From assembly GCA_903887375.1 (NCBI GenBank), contig CAISPN010000019.1, positions 1 through 63,805 of the forward strand: DNA of 63,805 bases, in the 5' to 3' direction. Both the position numbers and the translations under genes were made by a program. Of the stretch, positions 48,118 to 57,258 are shown in pieces. The DNA is from an uncultured cyanobacterium (lineage in GTDB: Bacteria > Cyanobacteriota > Cyanobacteriia > Cyanobacteriales > Microcystaceae). Numbering within the stretch: position 1 is the stretch's first letter; each line of letters begins with the position of its first letter. Below the pieces are notes generated by a model. The model searched no databases, had not been told where the DNA came from, and saw only the letters and a list, made by a program, of their open reading frames with translations.

Positions 48118-50481
48118 TTGATAGAAACAGAAACTCTCGAAATATTGCAATGGCATCGTCTTTGTCAACAGCTTTCTACCTATACCTCTACAAAATTAGG
48201 CAAAATCGCTGCCTGTTCACTGGTGATTCCCGATACTCTAGAAGATAGCTTAGAATTACTAGCACAAACTCAAGAGCTATACAATTTAAGACTCCAATTA
48301 GTTAGCTGGACATTTGAGGGAATAGAAGATATTGGCAATGCTTTAGAAAGAACTAGTTTAGGTGGAATTTTAACAGGTAGAGAACTGCTGGAAATTGCCA
48401 CTACTCTATATGGAGTCAGAAGGCTCAGAAGAACTATCGAAGCTCTAGAAAAATTTCCCACTTTACAGCAGTTGGTCTCTCAGGTGCGAACCTATCCTGA
48501 ACTAGAGCAAATCATACATTATAGCCTTGATGATCATGGTAAAGTTACTGAGCGCTCAAGCCCGAAACTATCTCAAATCCGCAGCAAGCTCAAAGAACAA
48601 AGAGATAGAATATACCAAAAATTGCAAAATATCATCAATAAACAGGCTAATTTACTACAGGAAATGGTGATAACGCAAAGAGGTGATCGTTTTGTTCTGC
48701 CAGTTAAGTCCCATCATAAAGAACAGATCCCCGGCGTAGTTCATGATAGTTCAGCAACTGGAGCCACTCTGTATATAGAACCATATAATGTTGTTGAGCT
48801 AGGCAATAGCCTGCGGCAGTTAGTCCGACAAGAGCAGATAGAAGAAGAAAAGATCTTGGCAGATCTCTCTGGAAAAATCAAACAGCACCAAGAAGATCTA
48901 GAATATCTTCTTTTGATTGTAACTAAATTGGATCTAGCTACTGCTAGGGCCGATTATAGTATTTGGCTTGAGGCTCATCCTCCCAAGTTCATAGATTTAG
49001 CTCAAGGTGAGTCTATTGCCCTGCGACAAGTTCGCCATCCTCTGCTAGTTTGGCAGCAAATTAGAGAACATGGAGTCCAAGTAGTACCTAGTAGTATTTT
49101 TATCAAACCTCCTGTTAAAGTAGTGGCTATCACTGGTCCTAACACTGGTGGCAAGACAGTCACCCTGAAAACTTTGGGACTGGTCTGTTTAATGGCCAAG
49201 GTGGGATTGTTTATCCCAGCTAAAGAACCTGTAGAAATCCCCTGGTTTGCCCAGATTTTAGCTGATATAGGAGATGAGCAGTCCATTGAGCAAAATCTCT
49301 CTACCTTTTCCGGGCATATTCGCCGAATTGTACGTATTATTAACTCACTTGAGCAACAGCCCAGTTTAGTTCTTCTAGATGAAATCGGTGCCGGTACAGA
49401 TCCACAAGAAGGCAGCGCTTTGGCTATTGCCCTACTTCAGTATTTAGCCAATAAAAATAGCCTCACCTTTTCTACTACCCACTACGGAGAATTAAAAGCC
49501 CTCAAGTACCAAGATGAGCGTTTTGAAAATGCCTCGATGGAATTTGATGATGAGTCTCTATCTCCTACTTATAAGTTACTATGGGGAATTCCAGGTCGCT
49601 CTAATGCTCTGAGTGTTGCTAAAAGGCTAGGTTTACCAGAAGATATACTCGAGCAAGCACAGATGAAAATAGGTGGCTATAGTTCGGATATCAATCAGAT
49701 GATCACAGCTTTAGAAAACCAAAAAAAAGAACAGGAAGAAAATGCTCGCCAATCTAGAGAATTACTAGCTCAAAGCGAACGTTTTTACCAAGAAATTGCT
49801 CAAAAAGCAGCATCTTTACAAGAAAGAGAGCGTAACCTCAAATTGCACCAACAACAGGAAATTCAAACGGCAATTAACCAAGCTAAAGCTGAAATAGCCA
49901 AAGTTATCCGAGAGTTACAACAAGCAGGAAATACCGCACAAAACGCCCAAAAAGCCAGCCAATTGCTCCAAACTATAGCTGATAGTCAATTGCCGCAATG
50001 GGAAAAGCAAAGTGAATATTACCAACCCAAGATAGGGGAAAAAGTTAAGATCATCAGCCTTGGTCAGACTGCCGAAGTAATTTCACTAGATCTTGCCGGC
50101 GAAAAACTCACAGTTAATCTCAAATTTTGCCGAGCGACAGTTCCTCTTTCTGATATTGAATCAATAGATGGTAAAAAAGTAGAGCCAGTTACAACTAAAC
50201 CCTCAGTTCAAAGTTCACCACCAGAAACTTTGATGGTCAAAACATCTCAAAATACTCTAGATCTTAGGGGATTGCGCATTCTAGCTGCTCAAAGCGAAAT
50301 TGATAAGGCTCTTTCTGGATCGGTTAATTTTGGCTCATTGTGGATCATCCATGGCAAGGGAACTGGTAAACTGCGTGAAGGAGTTCATGAATACCTCAAA
50401 GATCACCCTCAGGTGAAAAGTTTTGCCCTAGCAGATCTTGAAGATGGTGGTTCTGGAGTAACAGTGGTTAAGTTGCGCTAG
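48118..50481 (+). CDS. mutS2: Endonuclease MutS2
   Basis: A 787-residue protein without the MutS mismatch-binding domain. It has the core and lever regions, an ABC-type ATPase (Walker A TGPNTGGKTVTLK near 339, Walker B LVLLDEIGAGTDPQEGSALA near 420), a coiled coil, and a C-terminal Smr nuclease domain (LDLRGLRILAAQ and IIHGKGTGKLREGV). MutS2 proteins suppress recombination or rescue collided ribosomes, depending on the species. TTG at 48118 gives the usual start MIETETLEILQW. It is monocistronic and ends 6 bp from the LptF/G-like gene. Confidence 0.94.
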   Translation: MIETETLEILQWHRLCQQLSTYTSTKLGKIAACSLVIPDTLEDSLELLAQTQELYNLRLQLVSWTFEGIEDIGNALERTSLGGILTGRELLEIATTLYGVRRLRRTIEALEKFPTLQQLVSQVRTYPELEQIIHYSLDDHGKVTERSSPKLSQIRSKLKEQRDRIYQKLQNIINKQANLLQEMVITQRGDRFVLPVKSHHKEQIPGVVHDSSATGATLYIEPYNVVELGNSLRQLVRQEQIEEEKILADLSGKIKQHQEDLEYLLLIVTKLDLATARADYSIWLEAHPPKFIDLAQGESIALRQVRHPLLVWQQIREHGVQVVPSSIFIKPPVKVVAITGPNTGGKTVTLKTLGLVCLMAKVGLFIPAKEPVEIPWFAQILADIGDEQSIEQNLSTFSGHIRRIVRIINSLEQQPSLVLLDEIGAGTDPQEGSALAIALLQYLANKNSLTFSTTHYGELKALKYQDERFENASMEFDDESLSPTYKLLWGIPGRSNALSVAKRLGLPEDILEQAQMKIGGYSSDINQMITALENQKKEQEENARQSRELLAQSERFYQEIAQKAASLQERERNLKLHQQQEIQTAINQAKAEIAKVIRELQQAGNTAQNAQKASQLLQTIADSQLPQWEKQSEYYQPKIGEKVKIISLGQTAEVISLDLAGEKLTVNLKFCRATVPLSDIESIDGKKVEPVTTKPSVQSSPPETLMVKTSQNTLDLRGLRILAAQSEIDKALSGSVNFGSLWIIHGKGTGKLREGVHEYLKDHPQVKSFALADLEDGGSGVTVVKLR

Positions 50482-50500
50482 GCTCTCTCACTTAGAGAGC
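50482..50500. terminator. Hairpin at the mutS2/LptF-G junction
   Basis: A perfect 7-bp stem GCTCTCT/AGAGAGC around CACTT sits right after the mutS2 stop and covers the last codons of the opposite gene. There is no T-run on either side, so termination is likely weak or it protects the mRNA ends. Confidence 0.45.
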
Positions 50501-51660
50501 TTATATACTAAAAAGCCCCCTGTCATTAAAGCAATCACAGTAGGCAGCCAACCAGCCATTACTGGGGTCAATATCTTCGCCATTGCCAAACTCCCCAGTA
50601 AAAAAGCTAACACATAATAGGAGAAAATAATGACAATACAAAGGCCAAAACTAGTAGAGCGACTCATTTTCAAAGGGCTCATGCCAAAAACAGAACCAAT
50701 CATGCTAAATACAATACTGATAAAAGGAAAAGACATTTTCTGCTGAGTTCTAATTTCAAAAGTCAGCAGTTTCTTTTCATCGCCTGTGTGCCGTAATATT
50801 GTAATAAAATCCCAAGCCTCTTTTAGATTCATTTCATATGGATCTCTTCCTTGACTAGCTAACTGAAAGGGCAATTTTGATAGATTGATTTTTTTTTGTT
50901 TAAAAGAAATTGTCTTTCTATACGAAGAATCATTCTTAAGTTGAAATATCGTACCGTTAAAAAAATCCCAAACTTTTTCTTTTTCATTCCAACTAGCAGA
51001 TTCAGCAATTATAATTTGAGAAAGATTTTCATCTAACCATTGTAAAACAGTTAAATTTTTCATTTGTTTACTCTCAAATTTTTGAGCATAAAATAAATTT
51101 TTGAGCTGAAGTATTTTTTCGGAGTTAGGTAAATTTATTTCCTGATATTCAGGATAAAATATATCTTTATTTTGCCAAAAAGAATGTTCTTCTTTAATAC
51201 TAGATACTAAAATAGATGTAGCCCTATAGTTAGCAGATGGTACAACTATCTCATTAAAAATAAAAGAAACTGCAGTTACCGCAAGACTTAAAATCAAAGC
51301 TGGAGTAATTAATTTGTAAATGCTCACACCACAGCTTTGAAAGGCTATAACCTCATTATCATTATTCAAACGGCCATAGGTCATCAAGGTAGCTAGAAGA
51401 ACTGAAATCGGCAGAGCATAGGCCACAAACTCGGGAATTTTGAGAAAAAATATTTCTATGGCCCCTAATATGGGCAAATTTGAATCTACCACCTTATTAC
51501 TCAAATCTGACAAATAGCCAATCGCCAGACCCAAGGCAGAGAATATACCCAAGCTTAAAAAAAAGGGAGGAAATAGCTCAGATATGATGTACTTTTCTAG
51601 AAGAAAAGATCCCTCAAAAAAATTTTTTATATTTCGTGAGAACAGTCTTTCGTAAGTCAT
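50488..51660 (-). CDS. LptF/LptG-family permease
   Basis: A 390-residue inner-membrane protein of the YjgP/YjgQ family, which with LptB and LptC extracts lipopolysaccharide toward the outer membrane. It has three helices at each end (LFPPFFLSLGIFSALGLAIG; FVAYALPISVLLATLMTYGR; and three after residue 310) around a soluble beta-jellyroll domain. Cyanobacteria usually have one such gene. I use ATG 51660 (MTYERLFSRN); a TTG eleven codons upstream has a slightly better purine stretch, so the start is uncertain. The gene is monocistronic. Confidence 0.88.
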   Translation of the reverse strand: MTYERLFSRNIKNFFEGSFLLEKYIISELFPPFFLSLGIFSALGLAIGYLSDLSNKVVDSNLPILGAIEIFFLKIPEFVAYALPISVLLATLMTYGRLNNDNEVIAFQSCGVSIYKLITPALILSLAVTAVSFIFNEIVVPSANYRATSILVSSIKEEHSFWQNKDIFYPEYQEINLPNSEKILQLKNLFYAQKFESKQMKNLTVLQWLDENLSQIIIAESASWNEKEKVWDFFNGTIFQLKNDSSYRKTISFKQKKINLSKLPFQLASQGRDPYEMNLKEAWDFITILRHTGDEKKLLTFEIRTQQKMSFPFISIVFSMIGSVFGMSPLKMSRSTSFGLCIVIIFSYYVLAFLLGSLAMAKILTPVMAGWLPTVIALMTGGFLVYKLSK

Positions 51661-51713
51661 CCATGAACCACTAGATATATCCTTTAACCCCAACTATAGC
51701 ATTCAATCAGATT

Positions 51714-51741
51714 GATAAACCCCATCTTTTAGTAGATGGGG
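51714..51741 (-). terminator. Intrinsic terminator of the 72-residue gene
   Basis: A perfect 8-bp stem CCCCATCT (51720-51727) with AGATGGGG (51734-51741), loop TTTAGT. Read on the minus strand it is followed by TTTAT. It lies 10 bp after the stop of the gene at 51752. Confidence 0.65.
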
Positions 51742-51751
51742 TGGGAGATAA

Positions 51752-51970
51752 TCAATCTACAGAAACTAGCAAGACCTTATATTCAGAATCACTCACCTTA
51801 TCGGTTCTCACCACTTTGGCTTTGATAATCTTGCCATCTTTGGTTTCAATCTCTCTGAGCTCATCTTCGACAGGTAGATAGCATTCCCTCATCTGTTGCC
51901 ACTTCAAAAAATAACCATCTAAAAAATACTCATAGATACAGTAATGTTTCAGTTGAGATGTTTTTTCCAT
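51752..51970 (-). CDS. Small protein of unknown function
   Basis: A 72-residue soluble protein: MEKTSQLKHYCIYEYFLDGY, an aromatic, charged first half, then a small beta-barrel-like second half (GKIIKAKVVRTDKVSDSEYK). No family recognised. ATG 51970 has GAGG about eight bases upstream, whereas an upstream frame extension to 52009 lacks one. It is followed by a terminator, so it is a complete single gene. Confidence 0.6.
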   Translation of the reverse strand: MEKTSQLKHYCIYEYFLDGYFLKWQQMRECYLPVEDELREIETKDGKIIKAKVVRTDKVSDSEYKVLLVSVD

Positions 51971-52117
51971 TGCGATGACCTCTTGGGTATAATTTGCTGT
52001 ATTCGGCAACCCTTACTTCCACTACAATTCGATTGTGAAACATTTCGCAGTAAATTTACTTATATTCTTACAATTATTCATGATAATTAATTTAATATAT
52101 TTCAAAAAAATTAGTCA

Positions 52118-53107
52118 TTAATCTACACTTTTATACTCTATTAAACTAGGCACTTGACCTGTGATTCTTTGCCAGTGAAACTGAGCCTGACCCAACATTT
52201 GGGGAAATTTGGAAAGTACACAGAAAAAAGCATATACCCAGGAACCTTGGTAGCCCATCTTCTGGCGACTGTTGACTATTTTGTAGACCAATAAAGGATA
52301 GAGCAACAAGAGAACAAAGCCAAGTCCATTGCTGAGCAAAGCTGCTAAAAAGATAATCACAGGCAAAATCAATCCCCATAGCCAGTTGCTTTTATTTTCC
52401 TTAACCCAGTGAAATTCAGGAGCTTTTCCATGTAACCAAGCCCCATTGGCAAAGGCATAACCAGCTCTTTGGTTACGTTTCCACCACTGAGAAAAGTGGG
52501 TCATCTGCGCGTCATGTAAAGTCATCTCTAAAGGTAAACGATAAATTTTATAGCCTTTTTGACGTAATCTCACACACATCTCAGGCTCTTCTCCAGCTAT
52601 TAGCTCTGAGTTGTAGCCACCAATTTCTCGTAATGCTTTAGCTTGAATCATGGCATCTCCACCACAGGCCTTAGCCTGGCCAATGGGAGTATCCCATTCC
52701 AAATCACAGAGAAAATTATAGACAGATTGCTCAGGGTGTTTTTCTCTTCGACGGCCACAAACTACAGCAACATCAGGATGCTCATCTAGATAAACTTTAG
52801 CTTGCTCTAGCCAACCTTGGGTTATTTGACAATCTCCATCAATAAATTGCACGTACTTCAAATCAGGATAAAGTGAGAGCAATGTGTCAAATCCGATATT
52901 TCTGGCTCTAGCTGCGGTAAAGGGTATAGTTAAATCTAATTCAACTACATTGGTAGATAGAGAGCAGGCTAACTCTATTGATCCATCAGTAGAACCCGAA
53001 TCTACATAAACAATGGGTAGATTACCAGAATCTAGAGAGAGGAGACAATTTTTGAGTCTCTCTCCCTCATTGCGACCAATAACAACAATACCTAGATCCT
53101 TATTCAT
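52118..53107 (-). CDS. Family 2 glycosyltransferase, membrane-anchored
   Basis: A 329-residue GT-A enzyme. Nucleotide-binding IVVIGRNEGERLKNCLLSLD is followed by VDSGSTDGSIELA, the metal-binding FIDGDCQITQGWL (about 88-100), and an AGEEPEMCVRLRQKGYKIYR catalytic segment, then a membrane pair (GLILPVIIFLAALLSNG and VLLLLYPLLVYKIV). It should transfer a sugar to a lipid or polymer at the inner membrane. It begins 3 bp after the Coq4-like gene, so the two are co-translated from one transcript. Confidence 0.9.
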   Translation of the reverse strand: MNKDLGIVVIGRNEGERLKNCLLSLDSGNLPIVYVDSGSTDGSIELACSLSTNVVELDLTIPFTAARARNIGFDTLLSLYPDLKYVQFIDGDCQITQGWLEQAKVYLDEHPDVAVVCGRRREKHPEQSVYNFLCDLEWDTPIGQAKACGGDAMIQAKALREIGGYNSELIAGEEPEMCVRLRQKGYKIYRLPLEMTLHDAQMTHFSQWWKRNQRAGYAFANGAWLHGKAPEFHWVKENKSNWLWGLILPVIIFLAALLSNGLGFVLLLLYPLLVYKIVNSRQKMGYQGSWVYAFFCVLSKFPQMLGQAQFHWQRITGQVPSLIEYKSVD

Positions 53108-53110
53108 TGA

Positions 53111-53872
53111 CTAAGCTACTGCTTCTTTTAATTTGGGATTACTGTACCAACTATAGAGTCCCTCTGTCACAGGAATGATACCTAACTCCTGTCTCAATTG
53201 GTCAATAGGTCTTTCTAATTGTTCTTCTAGTTTAACGGCAAATAAGGGCTTAGCAGCAAGGCCCATTTCTATGCCTTTATTGATGAGCCCAAAAGCATAG
53301 CCAACCGTCCTAACTTTATCTTTATTTTCTAGCTCTTCACTGTAAGGCTGTTCATTGGTAAAGAAATTAGTTAATAGAGCCATAAGATCTAAGAACATAA
53401 AACCTGGATAGCTAAACTGGGATATTGATAAAGATATTACGCCTAGTTCCCCCATGCCATCTAAACTAAAACCAGTGAGGATATGGTGAAGATCATGAGT
53501 TTTATACACTCTATAGGTAATATATTCGGCGTCATTATTAATAGTTTCAGGTTTGCGGTAAAAGTTTGGGTCGTAACCTAAAGTATTAATAACCCTACCA
53601 AAAGTCCAACCTAAAGAATATTTAGGCATATCTAGTAAAGCTGGTAAATCATAAAGCGGTCCTATATATCTTTGCTTGAGCATTTCGGCAGTAGCAGGAT
53701 CGCTTTGCAGCCTTTGAATACAGACTTTCATCGCATTACTGGCATGTAATCTTTCACTCAAGTCAAATGCATTGTTGGTATCTTTGCCAGAGCCTGCAGC
53801 CATATCTACTAATTCTAGAAATTGGCTGAATTTGTCTTTGGTAATCAAGTTGTTGATATATCTGTAGCTCAT
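53111..53872 (-). CDS. Coq4-family protein
   Basis: A 253-residue protein with the Coq4 metal motif THDLHHILTGFSLDGMGE near residue 123 (H-D-x-x-H, then Glu eleven residues on). In mitochondria Coq4 binds zinc and supports ubiquinone synthesis; cyanobacteria make plastoquinone instead, so a related quinone role is an inference. No membrane helix is evident apart from a hydrophobic FMFLDLMALLTNFF stretch. It is followed 3 bp later by the GT2 gene. Confidence 0.8.
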   Translation of the reverse strand: MSYRYINNLITKDKFSQFLELVDMAAGSGKDTNNAFDLSERLHASNAMKVCIQRLQSDPATAEMLKQRYIGPLYDLPALLDMPKYSLGWTFGRVINTLGYDPNFYRKPETINNDAEYITYRVYKTHDLHHILTGFSLDGMGELGVISLSISQFSYPGFMFLDLMALLTNFFTNEQPYSEELENKDKVRTVGYAFGLINKGIEMGLAAKPLFAVKLEEQLERPIDQLRQELGIIPVTEGLYSWYSNPKLKEAVA

Positions 53873-53895
53873 TTGTTTTTCTTGGGTTAAAAAAT

Positions 53896-54516
53896 TTAAG
53901 TTAGCGCTTGGGCGGGTTTAGCTGGATTGATCACTGGCCAATCTATATGAGGTAGTGGCAGTTTAATATTATCAAATTTTACTTGGGGTACTGTATTCCA
54001 GGTAGTCCAAGTAAAAACAAGCACAGCAACAAAGGCCAAGAGTGATTTTAAGATATTTCCTAAAAGTGAACCTACAACTATACCTAGACATACTTTAGAT
54101 GACAATTGTAAACGCGGAGCCAGTTCCATGTCCTGTCGATAGGCAAATTCACCAATAAAGGCGCCCAAAATTCCTCCAAATAAAAGACCAAAAATTGGCC
54201 CACCTACTGGTAAAGCCGGCAACAGTCCAAACATGCCAGTAACAAGTCCAATCGCAGCTCCAATTTGACTCCAAGAGCTAGCGCCAAATTTTTTGACTCC
54301 CCAGTAAGTGGCTAAAAATTCTACTGCTAGACTCAACAAAAGTACTAAAATAGCTGCCACTAGAGAAATAGCCATTCCCTGAAAACCAGTAGCAAAACCC
54401 CAAATCAAAATAGCCAGTAAAATGATAGCAGTTGAAGGCACTCCTGGAACCAAGGCTCCTACTGCTGCGATTACCATAACTGCCACTAAGATAAAATACA
54501 GAATACCAAGACCCAT
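53896..54516 (-). CDS. DUF456 membrane protein
   Basis: A 206-residue polytopic protein with five to six hydrophobic helices and the DUF456 features VGALVPGVPSTAIILLAILI near residue 19, GLLPALPVGGPIFGLLFGGILGAFIGEF near 97 (quoted over the family-typical glycine run in part) and a short C-terminal tail. Function unknown. It lies 23 bp upstream of the Coq4-like gene on the same strand and may start that unit. Confidence 0.82.
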   Translation of the reverse strand: MGLGILYFILVAVMVIAAVGALVPGVPSTAIILLAILIWGFATGFQGMAISLVAAILVLLLSLAVEFLATYWGVKKFGASSWSQIGAAIGLVTGMFGLLPALPVGGPIFGLLFGGILGAFIGEFAYRQDMELAPRLQLSSKVCLGIVVGSLLGNILKSLLAFVAVLVFTWTTWNTVPQVKFDNIKLPLPHIDWPVINPAKPAQALT

Positions 54517-54567
54517 AAAAGCGCCAAATTTTGAAGTATTTAATATCTACAATTATAAGATCTCGAG

Positions 54568-55200
54568 CTAACCTCTTCTTCTATACAACTCAGCATAGAC
54601 ATCACGCAGATCAACATTGTGGTGCGCTAAAGCTACTAGGGTATGGTAGAAAAGATCTGCTACTTCAGAAGCTATAGCTTGAGGATTGTCATCCTTACAA
54701 GCCATAACAACTTCTGCTGACTCTTCACCGATTTTTTTCAGTATTTTATTATCTCCACCATTTAATAATTTACAAGTATAGGATTGAGCCGAAGGGTTGT
54801 CACGACGAGCACAAATTACTCCAAAAAGTTGAGAGAGGGCATCGGCGGCTTCTTGTTGTTGATCGTTTACATCAAAACAACTTCTCGAACCAGTATGACA
54901 GGAGATATTTCCTATCTGTTCAATTTTCAATAAGAGAGTATCGCTATCACAGTCATAGCGCAGTTGATGTACCTGCTGGAAATGTCCAGAGGTAGCTCCT
55001 TTATGCCACAATTGTTGGCGTGAACGGCTCCAATACCATGCCTGCCCGGTTTCTAAGGTTTTTTGCAACGATTCGGCATTCATCCAGGCCATCATTAAAA
55101 CCGTTCCATCTAGATAGTCTTGGGCTATCGCTGGGATTAGTCCCCTTTCGTCATAGTGAATTTTACTAAGATCTAGATTGGTTTTTAAAAAATTAGACAT
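54568..55200 (-). CDS. hisIE: Bifunctional phosphoribosyl-AMP cyclohydrolase/phosphoribosyl-ATP pyrophosphatase
   Basis: A 210-residue histidine-biosynthesis enzyme. The N-terminal HisI half has [38 protein letters not shown]-like substrate site (here [13 protein letters not shown]) and zinc Cys residues in YDCDSDTLL and [10 protein letters not shown]. The C-terminal HisE half has [16 protein letters not shown] and [15 protein letters not shown]. It carries out steps two and three of the pathway in the cytosol. It is monocistronic; the following DUF456 gene lies 51 bp downstream. Confidence 0.96.
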   Translation of the reverse strand: MSNFLKTNLDLSKIHYDERGLIPAIAQDYLDGTVLMMAWMNAESLQKTLETGQAWYWSRSRQQLWHKGATSGHFQQVHQLRYDCDSDTLLLKIEQIGNISCHTGSRSCFDVNDQQQEAADALSQLFGVICARRDNPSAQSYTCKLLNGGDNKILKKIGEESAEVVMACKDDNPQAIASEVADLFYHTLVALAHHNVDLRDVYAELYRRRG

Positions 55201-55332
55201 AAATTATTTTAACTAGCTATTTATCTGCTCACAAAGTTGGATTTTTCTAGTGGATTATAGTTAATATAACAATAGCAGCATTATTAATATATATTAAAAG
55301 CTGCTCCAAACTTTGGCCTAACAAAGCAGGAA

Positions 55333-55650
55333 TTGGCAGAACCCTTGGACTTAAAAGCAAATATGTTTGAAACTTCTCCTAATCTTAGTGAAGAAAGTTC
55401 CCTCTCGCGTGAAGAAAGAGTTAGTCATTTGAGAAATCTCATTGAAACACTCCGTATTTCTGATGAAATTGCTAGCAAAGGTTATCTGATTACCAGTTCC
55501 GAATTGGCTGATTTGATGGATATCAATGCCAGCGCAGTCACTAGCAGAGGCGAGAAATGGTCTTGGAGGAACTGGGTTGTCTATCGTGTTAGACGAGAAG
55601 GTAACCAAATCCTCTGGCAACTTGAACGACTTTTAGAGGTCGAACAGTAA
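55333..55650 (+). CDS. Small conserved cyanobacterial protein, HTH-like
   Basis: A 105-residue protein whose second half, SSELADLMDINASAVTSRGE then WSWRNWVVYRVRREGN, is a pattern seen in a small cyanobacterial family and looks like a helix-turn-helix followed by a basic Trp-rich strand. DNA binding is plausible, not shown. TTG 55333 is the frame start; ATG 55363 (MFETSPNLSEE) is an alternative. It ends with a good terminator at 55660. Confidence 0.65.
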   Translation: MAEPLDLKANMFETSPNLSEESSLSREERVSHLRNLIETLRISDEIASKGYLITSSELADLMDINASAVTSRGEKWSWRNWVVYRVRREGNQILWQLERLLEVEQ

Positions 55651-55659
55651 AACAATCAA

Positions 55660-55697
55660 GGGATGAAGATTTTAGATTTTCATCTCTTTTGTTTTTT
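55660..55697 (+). terminator. Intrinsic terminator of the 105-residue gene
   Basis: GGGATGAAGAT (55660-55670) pairs with ATTTTCATCTC (55676-55686) over eleven positions, two of them G-U; TTTTGTTTTTT follows and abuts the stop of the opposite Fe-S carrier gene. Confidence 0.78.
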
Positions 55698-56017
55698 CAA
55701 GCAAAAGATAAGCCACAGCGACAGGTCATATTGGCAGAGGGATTATCAAAGCGAAAAGTACCGCCCATAAGATCTTCAACATAGTCAAGCTTGAGGTTTT
55801 CCCAATAAGTTCTACTTTTTGAGGCAAGCAGGAAAATGATTTCACTCATTTGTAGCTCAACATCTTCGGCAAGACGTTCACTTGTTAACTCGAGGGAGTA
55901 ATATAAGCCAGAGCAGCCCCCCTCTTTGACCTCAATGCGACAATTGAAGTCTAGTTGACCTCGGTAGGACTGTTGTCTTTTGATTTCTTGTAGGGCTGAT
56001 GGGGTAATCTCAAACAT
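55697..56017 (-). CDS. A-type iron-sulphur carrier (IscA/SufA/HesB)
   Basis: A 106-residue carrier with the three conserved cysteines in GGCSGLYY (about residue 35) and TCRCGLSFA at the C-terminus, which hold iron or a [2Fe-2S]/[4Fe-4S] cluster during transfer to apoproteins. The length is normal. The mid region (EIIFLLASKSRTYWENLKLD) is more divergent from well-known SufA. It starts 7 bp after the stop of the cupin gene, so the two may share a transcript. Confidence 0.92.
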   Translation of the reverse strand: MFEITPSALQEIKRQQSYRGQLDFNCRIEVKEGGCSGLYYSLELTSERLAEDVELQMSEIIFLLASKSRTYWENLKLDYVEDLMGGTFRFDNPSANMTCRCGLSFA

Positions 56018-56024
56018 AGCTTAA

Positions 56025-56414
56025 TTACTGGCGGGAATAATCATCTTGAAAACGGATAATATCATCTTCACCTAGATATTCGCCATTTTGTACTTCAATT
56101 AAGATGAGTTTAATCACTCCTGGATTTTCTAGACGGTGGGCAGTACATTGAGGAACATAGGTAGACTGGTTAGCATGAAGAACGATTTCACTATCTCCGC
56201 AGACTACTCTTGCAGTTCCCGAGACAACAATCCAATGCTCACTGCGATGATGGTGCATCTGCAAGCTCAGGCGATGCCCAGGCTCAACTTCTATTCTTTT
56301 GATTTTATAGCCAGGACCTTCTTCTAAAGTGGTAAAAGTCCCCCATGGGCGAGACTCTGTAACATTTTGCTCTTGTATATACATATCTTTATCAAGAGTG
56401 ATTTGATTTTGCAT
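56025..56414 (-). CDS. Cupin, phosphomannose-isomerase type II C-terminal-like
   Basis: A 129-residue protein that matches the isomerase cupin of mannose-1-phosphate guanylyltransferase/mannose-6-phosphate isomerase, with RPWGTFTTLEEGPGYKIKRI, metal-binding LQMHHHRSEHWIVVSGTA and PQCTAHRLENPG. As a stand-alone domain it may act as mannose-6-phosphate isomerase in GDP-mannose supply. ATG 56414 has GAGG eight bases upstream; an in-frame TTG at 56426 was not chosen. The Fe-S carrier gene follows. Confidence 0.88.
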   Translation of the reverse strand: MQNQITLDKDMYIQEQNVTESRPWGTFTTLEEGPGYKIKRIEVEPGHRLSLQMHHHRSEHWIVVSGTARVVCGDSEIVLHANQSTYVPQCTAHRLENPGVIKLILIEVQNGEYLGEDDIIRFQDDYSRQ

Positions 56415-56497
56415 AGAAGACCTCAATTAAAGTACGGTAATTGTTATGTTAATCTAGTCTTCAACTACATTAACATTATGTTTTCTTATAAGCTACT

Positions 56498-57208
56498 TTG
56501 TCTTATCGCCTTATTATCAATAGTGAGCAATTAGAAAATAGCCAGATTAGTCTTTCTGCCGATCAGTTACATTATCTCAAGAGAGTGCTAAGACTGCAAG
56601 ATGGTGAGACTTTTGTGGCACTCGATGGCAGGGGTGTATCTTTGCTGGTAGCCCTTGAAGAGAAAACTGGTAGAGTTTTGGAGTATTTAGAGCAAAACAA
56701 TGAGCTCTCGAGAAAAATTCATCTGATGGTTGCTCTACCTAAAGGCAGTGGATTTGAAGATATTATTAGAAGTTGTACTGAGCTGGGAGTTGCAAGTTTC
56801 ATTCCAATCTGTAGTGAGAGAACATTGCTCGATCCCAGCCAAGCTAAACTTGAGCGCTGGCGTAAAATCTCGCAAGAAGCCACAGAGCAATGTGAAAGAC
56901 AAATCGTTCCGCAAATTTTTCCTGCTGTAAAAGTTAATAATGCCCTAGTTAATCTGGATTTAACTAGAATAACGCCCTATCTGTTGGTGACCCGTAAAAG
57001 TGACATACCCCATTTAGCAGCAGTAAATATTCCACAAGAGCGAGAAATTTTGCTATCTATTGGCCCAGAAGGTGGCTGGAGTGAGCGAGAAATCGAATCT
57101 TTTATTGCTGCTGGATTTGTTTTAGTGAGCTTGGGTAATCGCATCTTGCGAACAGTGACCGCACCTATTGTGGCGGTTTCTATGCTCAATGCCATTTTTA
57201 GAGAATAA
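56498..57208 (+). CDS. rsmE: 16S rRNA m3U1498 methyltransferase
   Basis: A 236-residue SPOUT-class methyltransferase. After an N-terminal PUA-like region (LSADQLHYLKRVLRLQDGET) come KGSGFEDIIRSCTELGVASF, RWRKISQEATEQCERQIVP and the knotted SAM-binding core LSIGPEGGWSEREI then LGNRILRTVTAPIVAVSML. It methylates U1498 of 16S rRNA. The start is TTG 56498, the only one in frame giving a normal length. The gene is monocistronic. Confidence 0.94.
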   Translation: MSYRLIINSEQLENSQISLSADQLHYLKRVLRLQDGETFVALDGRGVSLLVALEEKTGRVLEYLEQNNELSRKIHLMVALPKGSGFEDIIRSCTELGVASFIPICSERTLLDPSQAKLERWRKISQEATEQCERQIVPQIFPAVKVNNALVNLDLTRITPYLLVTRKSDIPHLAAVNIPQEREILLSIGPEGGWSEREIESFIAAGFVLVSLGNRILRTVTAPIVAVSMLNAIFRE

Positions 57209-57234
57209 CAAAAAACCCATCGCTGAGGATGGGT
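57209..57234 (-). terminator. Intrinsic terminator of the small exported-repeat gene
   Basis: Minus strand ACCCATC/GATGGGT (7-bp stem, 57234-57215) is followed by TTTTTTG. It lies 25 bp after the stop of the gene at 57259 and between convergent genes. Confidence 0.78.
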
Positions 57235-57258
57235 AAAAATAATCTGAGAAATTATCTA

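Noticed and set aside
52146-52379. Minus-strand 77-codon frame inside the GT2 gene
   Set aside because: It overlaps membrane-helix codons of a clear glycosyltransferase in another frame; a shadow.
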